From Proteocatella sp049670425 (lineage in GTDB: Bacteria; Bacillota; Clostridia; Peptostreptococcales; Filifactoraceae), in the NCBI GenBank assembly GCA_049670425.1, contig JBATTG010000233.1:1-39816 (forward strand): a stretch of DNA of 39,816 nt. Reading direction: 5' to 3'. Made by a program: the position numbers and the translations under genes. Of this stretch, positions 16,977 to 24,379 are shown piece after piece. A model generated the notes under the pieces. It searched no databases and was not told the origin of the DNA. It saw only the letters and a list, made by a program, of their open reading frames with translations. Each line of letters starts with the position of its first letter. Position 1 is the stretch's first letter.

Positions 16977-18038
16977 ATGAAATTTAAAATAGCGGTAATA
17001 AAAGGAGATGGCGTCGGTCCTGAGATTGTGGACCAGGCCGTGAGAGTCATAAAAAAAATCGAGGAAAAATATGCTCACCAGTTTGAGCTGGAATACGCCC
17101 TTGCCGGCGGCAGCGCCATAGATGTCACAGGAAAGACTCTTCCACCGGAGACCCTGGAAATATGCAAGAGGTCTGACAGCGTCCTGCTCGGTGCCGTCGG
17201 CGGGCCTAAATGGGATGCCATGCCAAGCGGCAACAGACCCGAAAATGCGCTTCTTGACCTCAGATTGAACCTGGATCTGTTTGCAAACATAAGACCTGCC
17301 AGGATGTACGGCGCTCTTTCTGACGCCTGCCCCATAAAATACGAATTCATAGGCAGGGGATTTGACATGGTAATCGTCAGAGAACTCACGGGAGACGTAT
17401 ACTTTGGAACCAAAGGAAGGCGCGACTCTGAAGGAGGTCAGGTAGGCTACGACATAATGAGCTACAGCCAGAAAGAAGTTGAGCGCATAGGACGAAGAGG
17501 CTTCGAGCTGGCGATGAAGCGCTCCAAAAAACTCTGCTCCGTCGACAAGGCCAACGTCCTTGAAACCTCGAGAGTCTGGCGGGAAACCATGCACCAGCTT
17601 AAAAAAGAATATCCTGAGGTGGAATACTCCGATATGTACGTGGACAATGCCGCCATGCAGCTTATAAGAAACCCATCTCAATTCGATGTCATAGTCACCG
17701 GCAATCTGTTTGGCGATATCCTTTCCGATGAAGCCAGCATGATTACGGGTTCCATAGGTATGCTTCCTTCTGCCAGCCTCAACGAATCCGGTTTCGGGAT
17801 GTATGAGCCAATTCACGGCTCGGCTCCTGACATTGCAGGGCAAGGCATTGCCAATCCCATAGCTACCATCCTTTCGGTCGCGATGATGCTCAGATATTCC
17901 TTCAGCCTTCCCGATGAGGCCCAGGCAATAGAAGCCGCCGTGGAAGCTGTGCTTGACGCTGGTCATAGAACCGCAGACATCGGCAGTGAATTTCTTTCTA
18001 CAAGCGAAATTACAGATAAAATACTTGCCTGCATTTAG
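16977..18038 (+). CDS. leuB: 3-isopropylmalate dehydrogenase
   Basis: NAD-dependent oxidative decarboxylation of 3-isopropylmalate to 2-oxoisocaproate. It is a 353-residue isocitrate/isopropylmalate dehydrogenase family protein. GDGVGPEIV occurs at the N-terminus, LLGAVGGPKWD and RELTGDVYFG in the middle, the metal-binding DIlSDEASMITGSIGMLPSA segment follows, and EPIHGSAPDIAGQG binds the cofactor. AGGAGC lies upstream of the ATG. It is the last gene of the leu operon and is followed by a strong terminator. The aminotransferase that would finish leucine synthesis is not in this window. Confidence 0.96.
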   Translation: MKFKIAVIKGDGVGPEIVDQAVRVIKKIEEKYAHQFELEYALAGGSAIDVTGKTLPPETLEICKRSDSVLLGAVGGPKWDAMPSGNRPENALLDLRLNLDLFANIRPARMYGALSDACPIKYEFIGRGFDMVIVRELTGDVYFGTKGRRDSEGGQVGYDIMSYSQKEVERIGRRGFELAMKRSKKLCSVDKANVLETSRVWRETMHQLKKEYPEVEYSDMYVDNAAMQLIRNPSQFDVIVTGNLFGDILSDEASMITGSIGMLPSASLNESGFGMYEPIHGSAPDIAGQGIANPIATILSVAMMLRYSFSLPDEAQAIEAAVEAVLDAGHRTADIGSEFLSTSEITDKILACI

Positions 18039-18103
18039 CCATTTGAGCTGCGTTCTACAGAGAATATGCAGTTTAATCCATAGAATCCTTAACTTAAAAA
18101 TAG

Positions 18104-18152
18104 TAGCTGAGCACACACTTTTTCAAAGCGCATGCTCAGCTACCACTTTTTT
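18104..18152. terminator. Terminator between leuB and the rhodanese gene
   Basis: An 11-bp perfect stem (GTAGCTGAGCA at 18104-18114 with TGCTCAGCTAC at 18133-18143) is followed by CACTTTTTT on the plus strand. It ends the leu operon. The minus-strand U-tract is weaker, so it may serve the convergent rhodanese gene only partly. Confidence 0.85.
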
Positions 18153-18180
18153 CTGCTCACAACATCTTTCATTCATATCA

Positions 18181-18342
18181 TCAGTTTAAATTATAAGGCC
18201 AGTCTTCAATTCCGCCTAAATCTCTGACATTTGTGTAGCCTTTGGCTATAAGCACACTTCCTGCCTTTGCCGATCGGCCTCCGTTTTGGCTATAAAGAAT
18301 TATTTTGCTGTTCTTGTCTGAAATCCTGTCCTCTATCCGATA
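18181..18342 (-). CDS. Rhodanese-like protein, 3' exon (after IStron)
   Basis: This is 53 codons plus TGA and completes the rhodanese fold begun at 20522-20349. It reads YRIEDRISDKNSKIILYSQ, then NGGRSAKAG and KGYTNVRDLGGIEDWP, the usual C-terminal half of a single-domain rhodanese. The active-site loop, normally CxxGxRS with catalytic Cys, reads SQNGGRS, so the sulfur-carrying Cys is replaced by Ser (AGC codon). The reading frame continues exactly from the 5' exon if the IStron at 18343-20348 is removed. Without splicing this exon has no start or ribosome site and is not expressed. Confidence 0.8.
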   Translation of the reverse strand, partial: YRIEDRISDKNSKIILYSQNGGRSAKAGSVLIAKGYTNVRDLGGIEDWPYNLN

Positions 18343-18534
18343 CGAAAAATATTTACATTTCTATAAAAATGTAGACATTTATACTGTGGTGTGACTTATA
18401 TTTTTCAAATTTCGTCTTTCACCTTCCTGCTTCAAAGAGTCTGGTTTTGCCGAAGCTACTTCCACTTGTTATGACTCTCTACAGGCTTAAATTCCGCAGT
18501 ATCGTTGCGTACACATTCAAAGTTTATTTTTAAG
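18343..18534 (-). ncRNA. Omega-RNA (reRNA) scaffold region of the IStron right end
   Basis: The stretch between the tnpB stop and the element's end has features common to TnpB-associated guide RNAs: TTTAAGCCTGTAGAGAG, then GAAGCAGGAAGGTGAAAG, and short hairpins such as TACATTT/AAATGTA close to the end. In this family the RNA's guide is whatever follows the element, here the rhodanese 3' exon beginning TATCGGATAG. The 5' limit of the RNA is unknown and may reach into tnpB. It overlaps the intron's 3' splice site, so splicing and guide-RNA formation would exclude each other. Confidence 0.65.
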
Positions 18535-19713
18535 TTAAGCTCTTTGAATTTGATAATTTGCTAAGTTGATGCTTGCATTCAAATCTCTGTCTATTTTCAA
18601 ACCACATTCACAGATGTACAATCTGTCTTTCAGTTTTAAATCAGGTTTAATTTGACCGCAGCATGAACAAGTTTTTGATGATGGAAACCATTTATCAGCT
18701 TCTACAAATTCAATACCATATTTTTCACATTTATATTGGATTTGTCTTTTGAATTCATATAGCTTTTGTCCTGCTATAGCTTTTGATAAATGTCTGTTTT
18801 TCATCATGCCTTTCACATTCAAGTGTTCCATTATAATTCGAGAAGGCTTGGTTTTCACAATCTCGTTGGAACATTGATGCAAATGGTTCGTTCTGATGTC
18901 ATTCAGTCTTTTGTACAGATTACGAATCGTCTGATTTTGCTTTTGGATATTCTTCATATCCTTTAAAGGCATTTTGTAGATGGGCTTTCTATTCTTATCG
19001 TAACTTTTAATATTGGCTTCAAGTCTGCGGCTCAGTTTTCGTTGCTCCCGTCTTAACTTTTTCTCTGTTTGTTTTACAGTGTGAGTTTTATTGATATTCT
19101 TTTTAACCTCACCATCTGAGCAGACAGCCAATTCTTTGATTCCAACATCGATGCCAAGGATTTTACCTGTTAATTCAAGTGGTTCAAATTCTTTTTCATA
19201 TCCAACAGACACAAACCAGCTTCTACCGTCGAAACTAATGCGTGGATTTGAATATTTCTTACCATCTTGCAATTTTGGCAGTGACTCAAATGTTTTTACG
19301 ATGCCGATTTTTTCCCCTCTAAAGCCTTCTTTTACAGAACTAAAACTCTCGTAGTTTACATAAAAACTAATTTTACTTCGGTGTTTGCTTTTAAATTCTG
19401 GCTTACCCGAAATACCATCAAACCATCTTTTTCGAGCTGTATCAGCATCTTTTACAGCTTGCTTCATCACATTGCTTCCAACTTCACTCAGCCATGTATG
19501 AGTAGTCTTTTTTAGCACGTTATTAATGTGCTTTCTGACTTCGCTCTCTTTAATAGTTTTTGTATTTCTATTGCCTTTCAGAAATTCATTATAGTGATTT
19601 TCACTTTCTGAAAGAAAATAATTGTAAGCCCATCTCGCTACCCCGGCTGACTTCCAAAACAAAACTTCCTGTTCTTTTGTTGGTTTAAGCTTTATCTTTG
19701 TTCCTGTTAACAT
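18535..19713 (-). CDS. tnpB: TnpB RNA-guided nuclease (IS605/IS607-type)
   Basis: 392 residues, full length and apparently active. The N-terminus (TGTKIKLKPTKEQEVLFWKS) is the usual TnpB helix-turn start. The RuvC residues are present: D189 in GIDVGIKELAV, E296 in IIMEHLNVKG, and the Asp pair in IDRDLNASINLANY near 375-377. The zinc ribbon is CSCCG (C349/C352) with CECG (C368/C370). TnpB cuts DNA matching its omega-RNA guide next to a target-adjacent motif, which preserves the element after excision or splicing. Start ATG 19713 overlaps the stop of a short upstream frame (ATGTTAA). It lies inside the IStron, downstream of the intron core, in the same orientation. Confidence 0.95.
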   Translation of the reverse strand: MLTGTKIKLKPTKEQEVLFWKSAGVARWAYNYFLSESENHYNEFLKGNRNTKTIKESEVRKHINNVLKKTTHTWLSEVGSNVMKQAVKDADTARKRWFDGISGKPEFKSKHRSKISFYVNYESFSSVKEGFRGEKIGIVKTFESLPKLQDGKKYSNPRISFDGRSWFVSVGYEKEFEPLELTGKILGIDVGIKELAVCSDGEVKKNINKTHTVKQTEKKLRREQRKLSRRLEANIKSYDKNRKPIYKMPLKDMKNIQKQNQTIRNLYKRLNDIRTNHLHQCSNEIVKTKPSRIIMEHLNVKGMMKNRHLSKAIAGQKLYEFKRQIQYKCEKYGIEFVEADKWFPSSKTCSCCGQIKPDLKLKDRLYICECGLKIDRDLNASINLANYQIQRA

Positions 19714-19889
19714 TGTCTTTCACCAACATATTTAACAAATTTACAAATGGATATTAATTCCATGTGCACCGCCTCTCTTTCGTTAATAACAATCTTACTC
19801 ACTATTAGAGAAACTTGTCTTATTTTTTTAGATTTGTATATATTTTTCTTGTTCACTGTAGGGCGCAACCCTTGCAGCAGTCTTTCTCT

Positions 19890-20348
19890 CACGAGTAGAC
19901 CTCTCATGCTTTCACATGAGCGCAGACTATATCTTCATCTCCTTTGAGATGCGGTATTTTTCTTCCACCATTAGCTTGTGGTTTTACTCCCCCTCAAGGG
20001 GATAGTCGTTGAAGGTTTCCCATATCTGAAAGACTTAGGGCTTTCCCTGCTAAACATCCATTATATGAGCACTTAGCGCCCAACGTTTCCTATGTGTCAC
20101 GATTATCCATTCATAGGCTCTAATTGGATTTTATTTCAGCTTATGCCATCCTTACTGTTTTTTCTGCTTTCGCACCGCTTACGTCTACCGTTTCCAGTTC
20201 CGCTTTGGTCGTAAGGCTTTAGGAGTTAAAAGCAATTAACACCGAGTTCGCACCGATTCCACGATACGAAGGGCTTTCTGTTATAAATCTATACTTCTAT
20301 ACGATTTGTATAGTTTTGTTTAAATTTGTTGTAACAGTTTTGTTACCC
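19890..20348 (-). ncRNA. Group I intron catalytic core (5' part of IStron)
   Basis: On the minus strand the R element TTCAACGACTATC (about 20015-20001) and S element AAGATATAGTCTG (about 19937-19924) are near-consensus for group I introns and pair as P7 (GACTAT/ATAGTC). Between them CCCCTTGAGGGG can form P8. Upstream, TTAGCAGGGAAAG and CCCTAAGTC resemble the P and Q elements. Downstream, CTCATG/CATGAG forms a P9-like hairpin. The 5' splice site would be after the U at 20349. I did not fold the whole core or locate the internal guide sequence. About 150 bp between this core and tnpB hold no recognised gene. Confidence 0.88.
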
Positions 20349-20522
20349 AATTATCTGATCCATCGGGATATTGATGCTTTGAGGAATCTTCATCTGTTCG
20401 AATTCATGCCTTGTTCTGACATCTATCAATTTCACCGTGGGGTCATTTCTTAGAACCTCCAGAACTTTTTCTGGGGCAATCTTGGGAGCGCTCGCTCGCA
20501 TTAAAGATTTTAAAAAACTCAT
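20349..20522 (-). CDS. Rhodanese-like protein, 5' exon (before IStron)
   Basis: 58 codons from the ATG at 20522, preceded by GCGAGGA. The sequence (MSFLKSLMRA, then IDVRTRHEFEQMKIPQSINIPMDQII) is the N-terminal half of a rhodanese domain, including the conserved DVR and the 'IPgaiNIP' turn. Read through unspliced, translation stops at the TAA three codons further (20343), within the element. Spliced to the 3' exon it gives a normal-length 111-residue protein, probably cytoplasmic. It is transcribed divergently from the YvrJ-like gene; the promoter in 20523-20655 was not identified. Confidence 0.82.
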
Positions 20523-20655
20523 AATATATCCTCGCCTTCTGATATTCACCTGTAATTTCAATCTGCCCCTTCTTTGTATTATTTTACCCATATAACAGGT
20601 ATATTTAATCTTATAATTTATCTATTTTAATAACAAAATGCAAAGGAGGGTTCTT

Positions 20656-20808
20656 ATGGAAGATTTTATTTTTCAGATAAGCAATTTTGGATTTCCCATT
20701 GCCGTAAGCATCTATGTGCTTATGCGTCTGGAAACCAAGATGGATAAACTGAGCGAATCCATCAGTGAACTGACTGTGGCTCTTGGGAAAAACCTTATTA
20801 GCCATTAG
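20656..20808 (+). CDS. YvrJ family small protein (50 aa)
   Basis: A short gene preceded by AAAGGAGGG. The protein starts MEDFIFQISNFGFPIAVSI and continues YVLMRLETKMDKLSESI, an N-terminal hydrophobic helix followed by an amphipathic one. This is the pattern of the YvrJ family, which is common in Bacilli and Clostridia. Its function is unknown and it is probably membrane-associated. It stands alone, with a hairpin after it and the htpG promoter beyond. Confidence 0.85.
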   Translation: MEDFIFQISNFGFPIAVSIYVLMRLETKMDKLSESISELTVALGKNLISH

Positions 20809-20839
20809 GCGTGTATTCCAACAAAACGTCATATTAAAG

Positions 20840-20876
20840 AAGAAGCTGTCCTTCAAAAATGCAGCTTCTTTCTCTT
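20840..20876 (+). terminator. Probable terminator after the YvrJ-like gene
   Basis: AAGAAGCTG (20840-20848) and CAGCTTCTT (20862-20870) form a nine-base stem with a 13-base loop, followed by TCTCTTT. The U-tract is interrupted, so termination may be incomplete. Confidence 0.6.
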
Positions 20877-20912
20877 TGCGCATATATTTGTACATAAAAT
20901 AAAACCTCCATA

Positions 20913-20940
20913 TTGACTTTTTCCCAGTATTTGGTAAAAT
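20913..20940 (+). promoter_or_regulatory. htpG: Sigma-A promoter of htpG
   Basis: TTGACT (20913-20918), a 16-bp spacer and TAAAAT (20935-20940). The predicted start near 20947 lies just before the CIRCE element, so bound HrcA would block initiation or early elongation. Confidence 0.7.
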
Positions 20941-20951
20941 TGACTTAGAGA

Positions 20952-20978
20952 TTAGCACTCATCCTGTAAGAGTGCTAA
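20952..20978. promoter_or_regulatory. CIRCE operator (HrcA binding site)
   Basis: A perfect consensus: TTAGCACTC, nine bases, GAGTGCTAA. HrcA binds this inverted repeat and represses heat-shock genes until stress withdraws it. It is in the 5' leader of htpG, about 50 bp before the ATG. Confidence 0.96.
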
Positions 20979-21030
20979 TAACCGGATTTGAAATTTTATG
21001 TATTAATATGTATTAAAAGGAGATATTTTT

Positions 21031-22872
21031 ATGGAAACTAAACAATTTCAGGCTGAGTCCAAAAGACTTTTGGACATGATGATTAATTCGATCTATACTC
21101 ATAAGGAAATATTTCTTAGAGAACTTATTTCAAATGCAAGCGATGCAATAGACAAGAACTACTATAGAATTTTGACCGATGAAAATAAAACATTTGATAA
21201 AAACGACTTCTATATCAAGCTGTCTCTGGATAAAGATGCCAGAACCCTTACAATAGAAGATACTGGCATAGGAATGAACCTGCGCGACATGGAGGAAAAT
21301 CTTGGAACTATAGCAAAAAGCGGCTCGCTTGCCTTCAAGCAGCAGATGGCCGACAGCGATTCCAAGAACAAGGAAGAAATCGACATAATAGGCCAGTTCG
21401 GCGTGGGTTTCTATTCTGCATTCATGGTTTCTGACCATGTGACAGTTATAAGCAGGAAAGCCGGCGAAGAAAAGGCCTTCAGATGGACTTCAACTGGAGC
21501 CGAGGGGTATAACATAGAAGAATGTGAAAGAGAGCATGAAGGTACTACAATCATCCTTACAATAAAACAAAATGCAGACGATGTAGACTACGACCAATAT
21601 CTTGATGATTACAAAGTAAGGAATCTTGTAAAAAAATATTCCGACTTTATAAAATATCCTGTAAAAATGGGCGATGAGGTGCTTAACAGCATGGTTCCAC
21701 TCTGGAAGAAGAATAAATCTGAAATAACTCAGGAAGACTATGAAAACTTCTATACTGAGAAGCATTTCGGTTTCGACAAGCCTCTTAAGTCACTTTACTA
21801 CGGCGTAGATGGTGCCATCAGCTTCACTTCTATACTCTATATACCTGGAAGAACTCCCTTTGATTTCTACTCAAAAGATTTTGAAAGAGGACTCGAGCTT
21901 TATTCCAACAATGTAATGATAATGCACAAATGTCCTGACCTTCTTCCTGAATATTTTGGATTCGTACAAGGTGTCGTGGATTCTCAGGATCTTTCGCTTA
22001 ATATCTCAAGAGAGCTTCTTCAGCATGACAGACAGCTTCAGTTCATATCCAAGAAGATAAAGGACAAGATAAAGAAAGAACTTCTTTCAATGCAGAAAAA
22101 TGACCGCGAGAATTACGTTAAATTCTTCGAAGCCTTCGGAAGAACGCTTAAATTCGGTATTTACAGTGAATACGGCATGAACAAGGATGTGCTCGAAGAC
22201 CTTATCATGTTCTACTCTTCAACTGAGAAAAAACTTGTAACACTTAAGGAATATGTTGAAAGAATGAGTGAAGACCAGAAATTCATATATTACGCAACTG
22301 GCGAAAATATAGATAAAATTTCAAAACTTCCACAACTGGAAATGTTTGCTGACAAAGGCCATGAAGTTATTTTCCTTACTGACGAGGTCGATGAATTTGC
22401 AATAAAGGTGCTTGCAACTTATGGCGAAAAAGAATTCAAATCCATTTCCAGCGGTGATCTTGACCTTGATGACAAGCAAGAGGACGAGGACAATGAAGAA
22501 ACTGCTCCTGATGAAAATAAAGAAATCTTCGAGTTCGTGGCTAAAACCCTTGAAGGCAAGATTAAATCTGCAAAAGCTTCCAAGAGACTTAAGACTCATC
22601 CCGTATGCCTTTCAAGTTCAGGTGACCTTTCCATTGAGATGGAAAAAGTGCTCAGCATGATGCCTGACGGTGGCGGCGTAAAAGCTGAAAAAGTGCTTGA
22701 AATAAATACTTCTCATAAGGTATTTGAGACTCTTAAAACAGCTTTTGAAAACGACAAGTCAAAAGCCGAGAGAATTGCAAGAGTGCTTTACAATCAGGCT
22801 CTGCTTATCGAAGGTCTTTCAATAGAAGATCCTGTTGAATATGCAGATGATGTATGCAAGCTTATGGTTTAA
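21031..22872 (+). CDS. htpG: Molecular chaperone HtpG (Hsp90)
   Basis: 613 residues, normal for bacterial Hsp90. The N-terminal GHKL ATPase has ELISNASDAIDK (the ATP-binding E and N), DTGIGM and GQFGVGFYSAFMV. The middle domain has FDFYSKDFERGLELYSNNV and the NISRELLQ segment with the catalytic Arg. An acidic stretch (DLDDKQEDEDNEE) precedes the C-terminal dimer domain. There is no cytosolic MEEVD tail, as expected. AAAGGAG precedes the ATG. It is a single gene with its own promoter, CIRCE and terminator. HrcA control is predicted directly from the operator. Confidence 0.98.
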   Translation: METKQFQAESKRLLDMMINSIYTHKEIFLRELISNASDAIDKNYYRILTDENKTFDKNDFYIKLSLDKDARTLTIEDTGIGMNLRDMEENLGTIAKSGSLAFKQQMADSDSKNKEEIDIIGQFGVGFYSAFMVSDHVTVISRKAGEEKAFRWTSTGAEGYNIEECEREHEGTTIILTIKQNADDVDYDQYLDDYKVRNLVKKYSDFIKYPVKMGDEVLNSMVPLWKKNKSEITQEDYENFYTEKHFGFDKPLKSLYYGVDGAISFTSILYIPGRTPFDFYSKDFERGLELYSNNVMIMHKCPDLLPEYFGFVQGVVDSQDLSLNISRELLQHDRQLQFISKKIKDKIKKELLSMQKNDRENYVKFFEAFGRTLKFGIYSEYGMNKDVLEDLIMFYSSTEKKLVTLKEYVERMSEDQKFIYYATGENIDKISKLPQLEMFADKGHEVIFLTDEVDEFAIKVLATYGEKEFKSISSGDLDLDDKQEDEDNEETAPDENKEIFEFVAKTLEGKIKSAKASKRLKTHPVCLSSSGDLSIEMEKVLSMMPDGGGVKAEKVLEINTSHKVFETLKTAFENDKSKAERIARVLYNQALLIEGLSIEDPVEYADDVCKLMV

Positions 22873-22911
22873 GCTTATCATCTGTATTCGGATACTAAAA
22901 ATATATTAAAC

Positions 22912-22960
22912 AAGGAACGGCTGTTTTCCACTGAATGTGGATGCAGCCGTTCCTTATTTT
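22912..22960 (+). terminator. Terminator of htpG
   Basis: A perfect 12-bp stem (AAGGAACGGCTG at 22912-22923 with CAGCCGTTCCTT at 22944-22955) is followed by ATTTT. It could also act on the convergent NUDIX gene. Nothing further is seen before that gene's end at 23066. Confidence 0.9.
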
Positions 22961-23065
22961 GATTTGCAGAGCTTTTTTGTGTATTTACTGGTCAAGCCCG
23001 AACCAAGCTATGTATTGCATTTATTTCGAAGAAATCATCCCCGCCATTAAAAAATACTTCTTTGA

Positions 23066-23521
23066 TTATTTGTAGGCCATAGATTTTTGCTGAGATTCAT
23101 TCCACAGCCCAAAACCTTCATTGTAGTTTTCTACAAGAAATATCGGAAGGCATTCTTCAAAGTTATGCGACAGCTCCATCTTATTTAAATTATCTATATC
23201 CACCCAAAACACATTGCCTTCTTTTGAACTCTCAATCAATTTACCTTTGTAGTCGCTCGTTTTATACAAAAATGCCAGGTATCTTTCGTCGCTATCCTCA
23301 TTGCACCAGTGAATTACCCCGCATAATTTGAGATTTTTCACGTCCAGCCCAGTTTCTTCCTTGATTTCTCTTACAGCCGATTCGGTAAAACTCTCGCCTT
23401 TTTCGACATGGCCGCCTGGAAATGCAATGCCCCTTGGCTCTTTTACTCTCTCTTGGACTAATACTCTATTTGCAGTCTTATCTAATATCATCACCATATT
23501 CGTCAATTCTACTTTTGGCAT
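23066..23521 (-). CDS. NUDIX hydrolase
   Basis: 151 residues with a complete Nudix box: GGHVEKGESFTESAVRE followed by IKEETGL, fitting GX5EX7REUXEEXGU. It hydrolyses some nucleoside diphosphate derivative. The substrate cannot be deduced, though the general layout (N-terminal strand 'NMVMILDKTANRVLVQ', RVKEPRGIAFPGG) is like MutT/YtkD-type 8-oxo-dGTPases. GGAG lies seven bases before the ATG. It is a lone gene, convergent with htpG and divergent from the transporter operon. Confidence 0.93.
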   Translation of the reverse strand: MPKVELTNMVMILDKTANRVLVQERVKEPRGIAFPGGHVEKGESFTESAVREIKEETGLDVKNLKLCGVIHWCNEDSDERYLAFLYKTSDYKGKLIESSKEGNVFWVDIDNLNKMELSHNFEECLPIFLVENYNEGFGLWNESQQKSMAYK

Positions 23522-23707
23522 TTTAATTCTCCTTCATATTATCGGTTTCTTCAATATTAACAAATAAATAGGATTTAGTCACTAGCAAAACTGGCCTTTC
23601 TATTTTTCTTGCTTATTTTTTTGGTGTGACAGCCTGTTTTTTTGGGTAATATATACTAATAGCTTAAGTATTTATCTTACATATTTGACGGAGGAGCTGA
23701 AATCTAA

Positions 23708-24352
23708 ATGATAGCTGATGTTGCAAAACTTATATTTGAAAGAAGAGAATTTTTTACAAAATTAATCATCGAACATCTGGGCATCTCTTGCATATCCATA
23801 TTAATTGCGGGAATCATAGGCCTGTTTCTTGGCATTTTGATAAGCGAAAAGAAGCGTCTCTCCCCATTCGTTCTTGGATTTACAAGCATCATTTATACCA
23901 TACCCGCCATTTCAATGTTAGGCTTTCTAATACCGTTTTCAGGTATAGGAAATACCACCGCCATTATCGCACTGACCATATACGCACTCCTTCCCATGGT
24001 TCGAAATACCTATACCGGCATTCGTACTATTGACAGGGATATTCTTGAGGCCGCCAAGGGCATGGGGAGTACCGACTTTGAAATTCTATATAAAATAAAA
24101 TTGCCTCTGGCCATTCCAGTCATTCTCACAGGTCTTAGAAGCATGGTTGTCATGACCATTGCGCTTGCGGGCATAGCTTCCTTCATTGGCGCCGGAGGAC
24201 TCGGAGTTGCCATATACCGTGGCATAACTACCAACAATTCCACTTTGACGATTGCAGGAAGTATCCTTATAGCGGTAATTGCAATTATTTCAGACAGTAT
24301 TTTTGCTTTGGCGGAAAAATCTTTGTCCAGGAGTTCCCACGTATCTAAATAA
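23708..24352 (+). CDS. Opu-type compatible-solute ABC transporter permease
   Basis: 214 residues with about five or six membrane segments and the binding-protein-dependent permease loop EAAKGMGSTDFEILYKIKLP (EAA motif). It is of the OpuBB/OpuCB/ProW type for glycine betaine, choline or carnitine. Such systems often have two permease genes; only one is present, so a homodimer is expected. GGAGGAG lies about 11 bases before the ATG, a long spacing. A weak promoter (GTGACA, 18 bp, TATATA near 23626-23655) may serve the operon. Substrate-binding and ATPase genes follow at 27- and 17-bp gaps. Confidence 0.9.
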   Translation: MIADVAKLIFERREFFTKLIIEHLGISCISILIAGIIGLFLGILISEKKRLSPFVLGFTSIIYTIPAISMLGFLIPFSGIGNTTAIIALTIYALLPMVRNTYTGIRTIDRDILEAAKGMGSTDFEILYKIKLPLAIPVILTGLRSMVVMTIALAGIASFIGAGGLGVAIYRGITTNNSTLTIAGSILIAVIAIISDSIFALAEKSLSRSSHVSK

Positions 24353-24379
24353 TTTTACTTATTTTGAAAGGAGATTGAA

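Larger units (their letters stand above)
18343..20348 (-). mobile_element. IStron: group I intron plus TnpB element inserted in a rhodanese gene
   Basis: This 2006-bp element, oriented like its host gene, combines a 5' group I intron core (about 19890-20348), a tnpB gene (18535-19713) and a 3' omega-RNA-like end (18343-18534). The proposed ends follow group I rules: the host exon ends in U (ATAATT), the element starts with GGGTAAC and ends with G (TTTTTCG), and the joined exons read DQIIYRIED in frame. Size and layout match known IStrons such as the roughly 2-kb CdISt1 of Clostridioides difficile. No TnpA recombinase is present, so movement would need a transposase supplied in trans. The exact ends may be off by a few bases; other in-frame joins are possible. 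Confidence 0.87.

Noticed and set aside
16929..18116. Long minus-strand open frame of about 395 codons opposite leuB
   Set aside because: It is a mirror of leuB in a GC-richer gene: no ribosome site, no recognisable protein family, and leuB is unquestionable.
20343..20348. IS607-type insertion at a GG dinucleotide (ATTGGG joined to ATAGAG) as the IStron boundary
   Set aside because: This join is also in frame, but it does not give a U at the 5' splice site nor a terminal G, and the resulting IIGIED fits rhodanese relatives less well than IIYRIED. Kept only as an alternative.
20611..20958. 115-codon minus-strand frame overlapping the YvrJ-like gene and htpG promoter
   Set aside because: The plus strand carries a better supported small gene with an AAAGGAGGG site, plus a terminator and promoter; the minus frame has no family.
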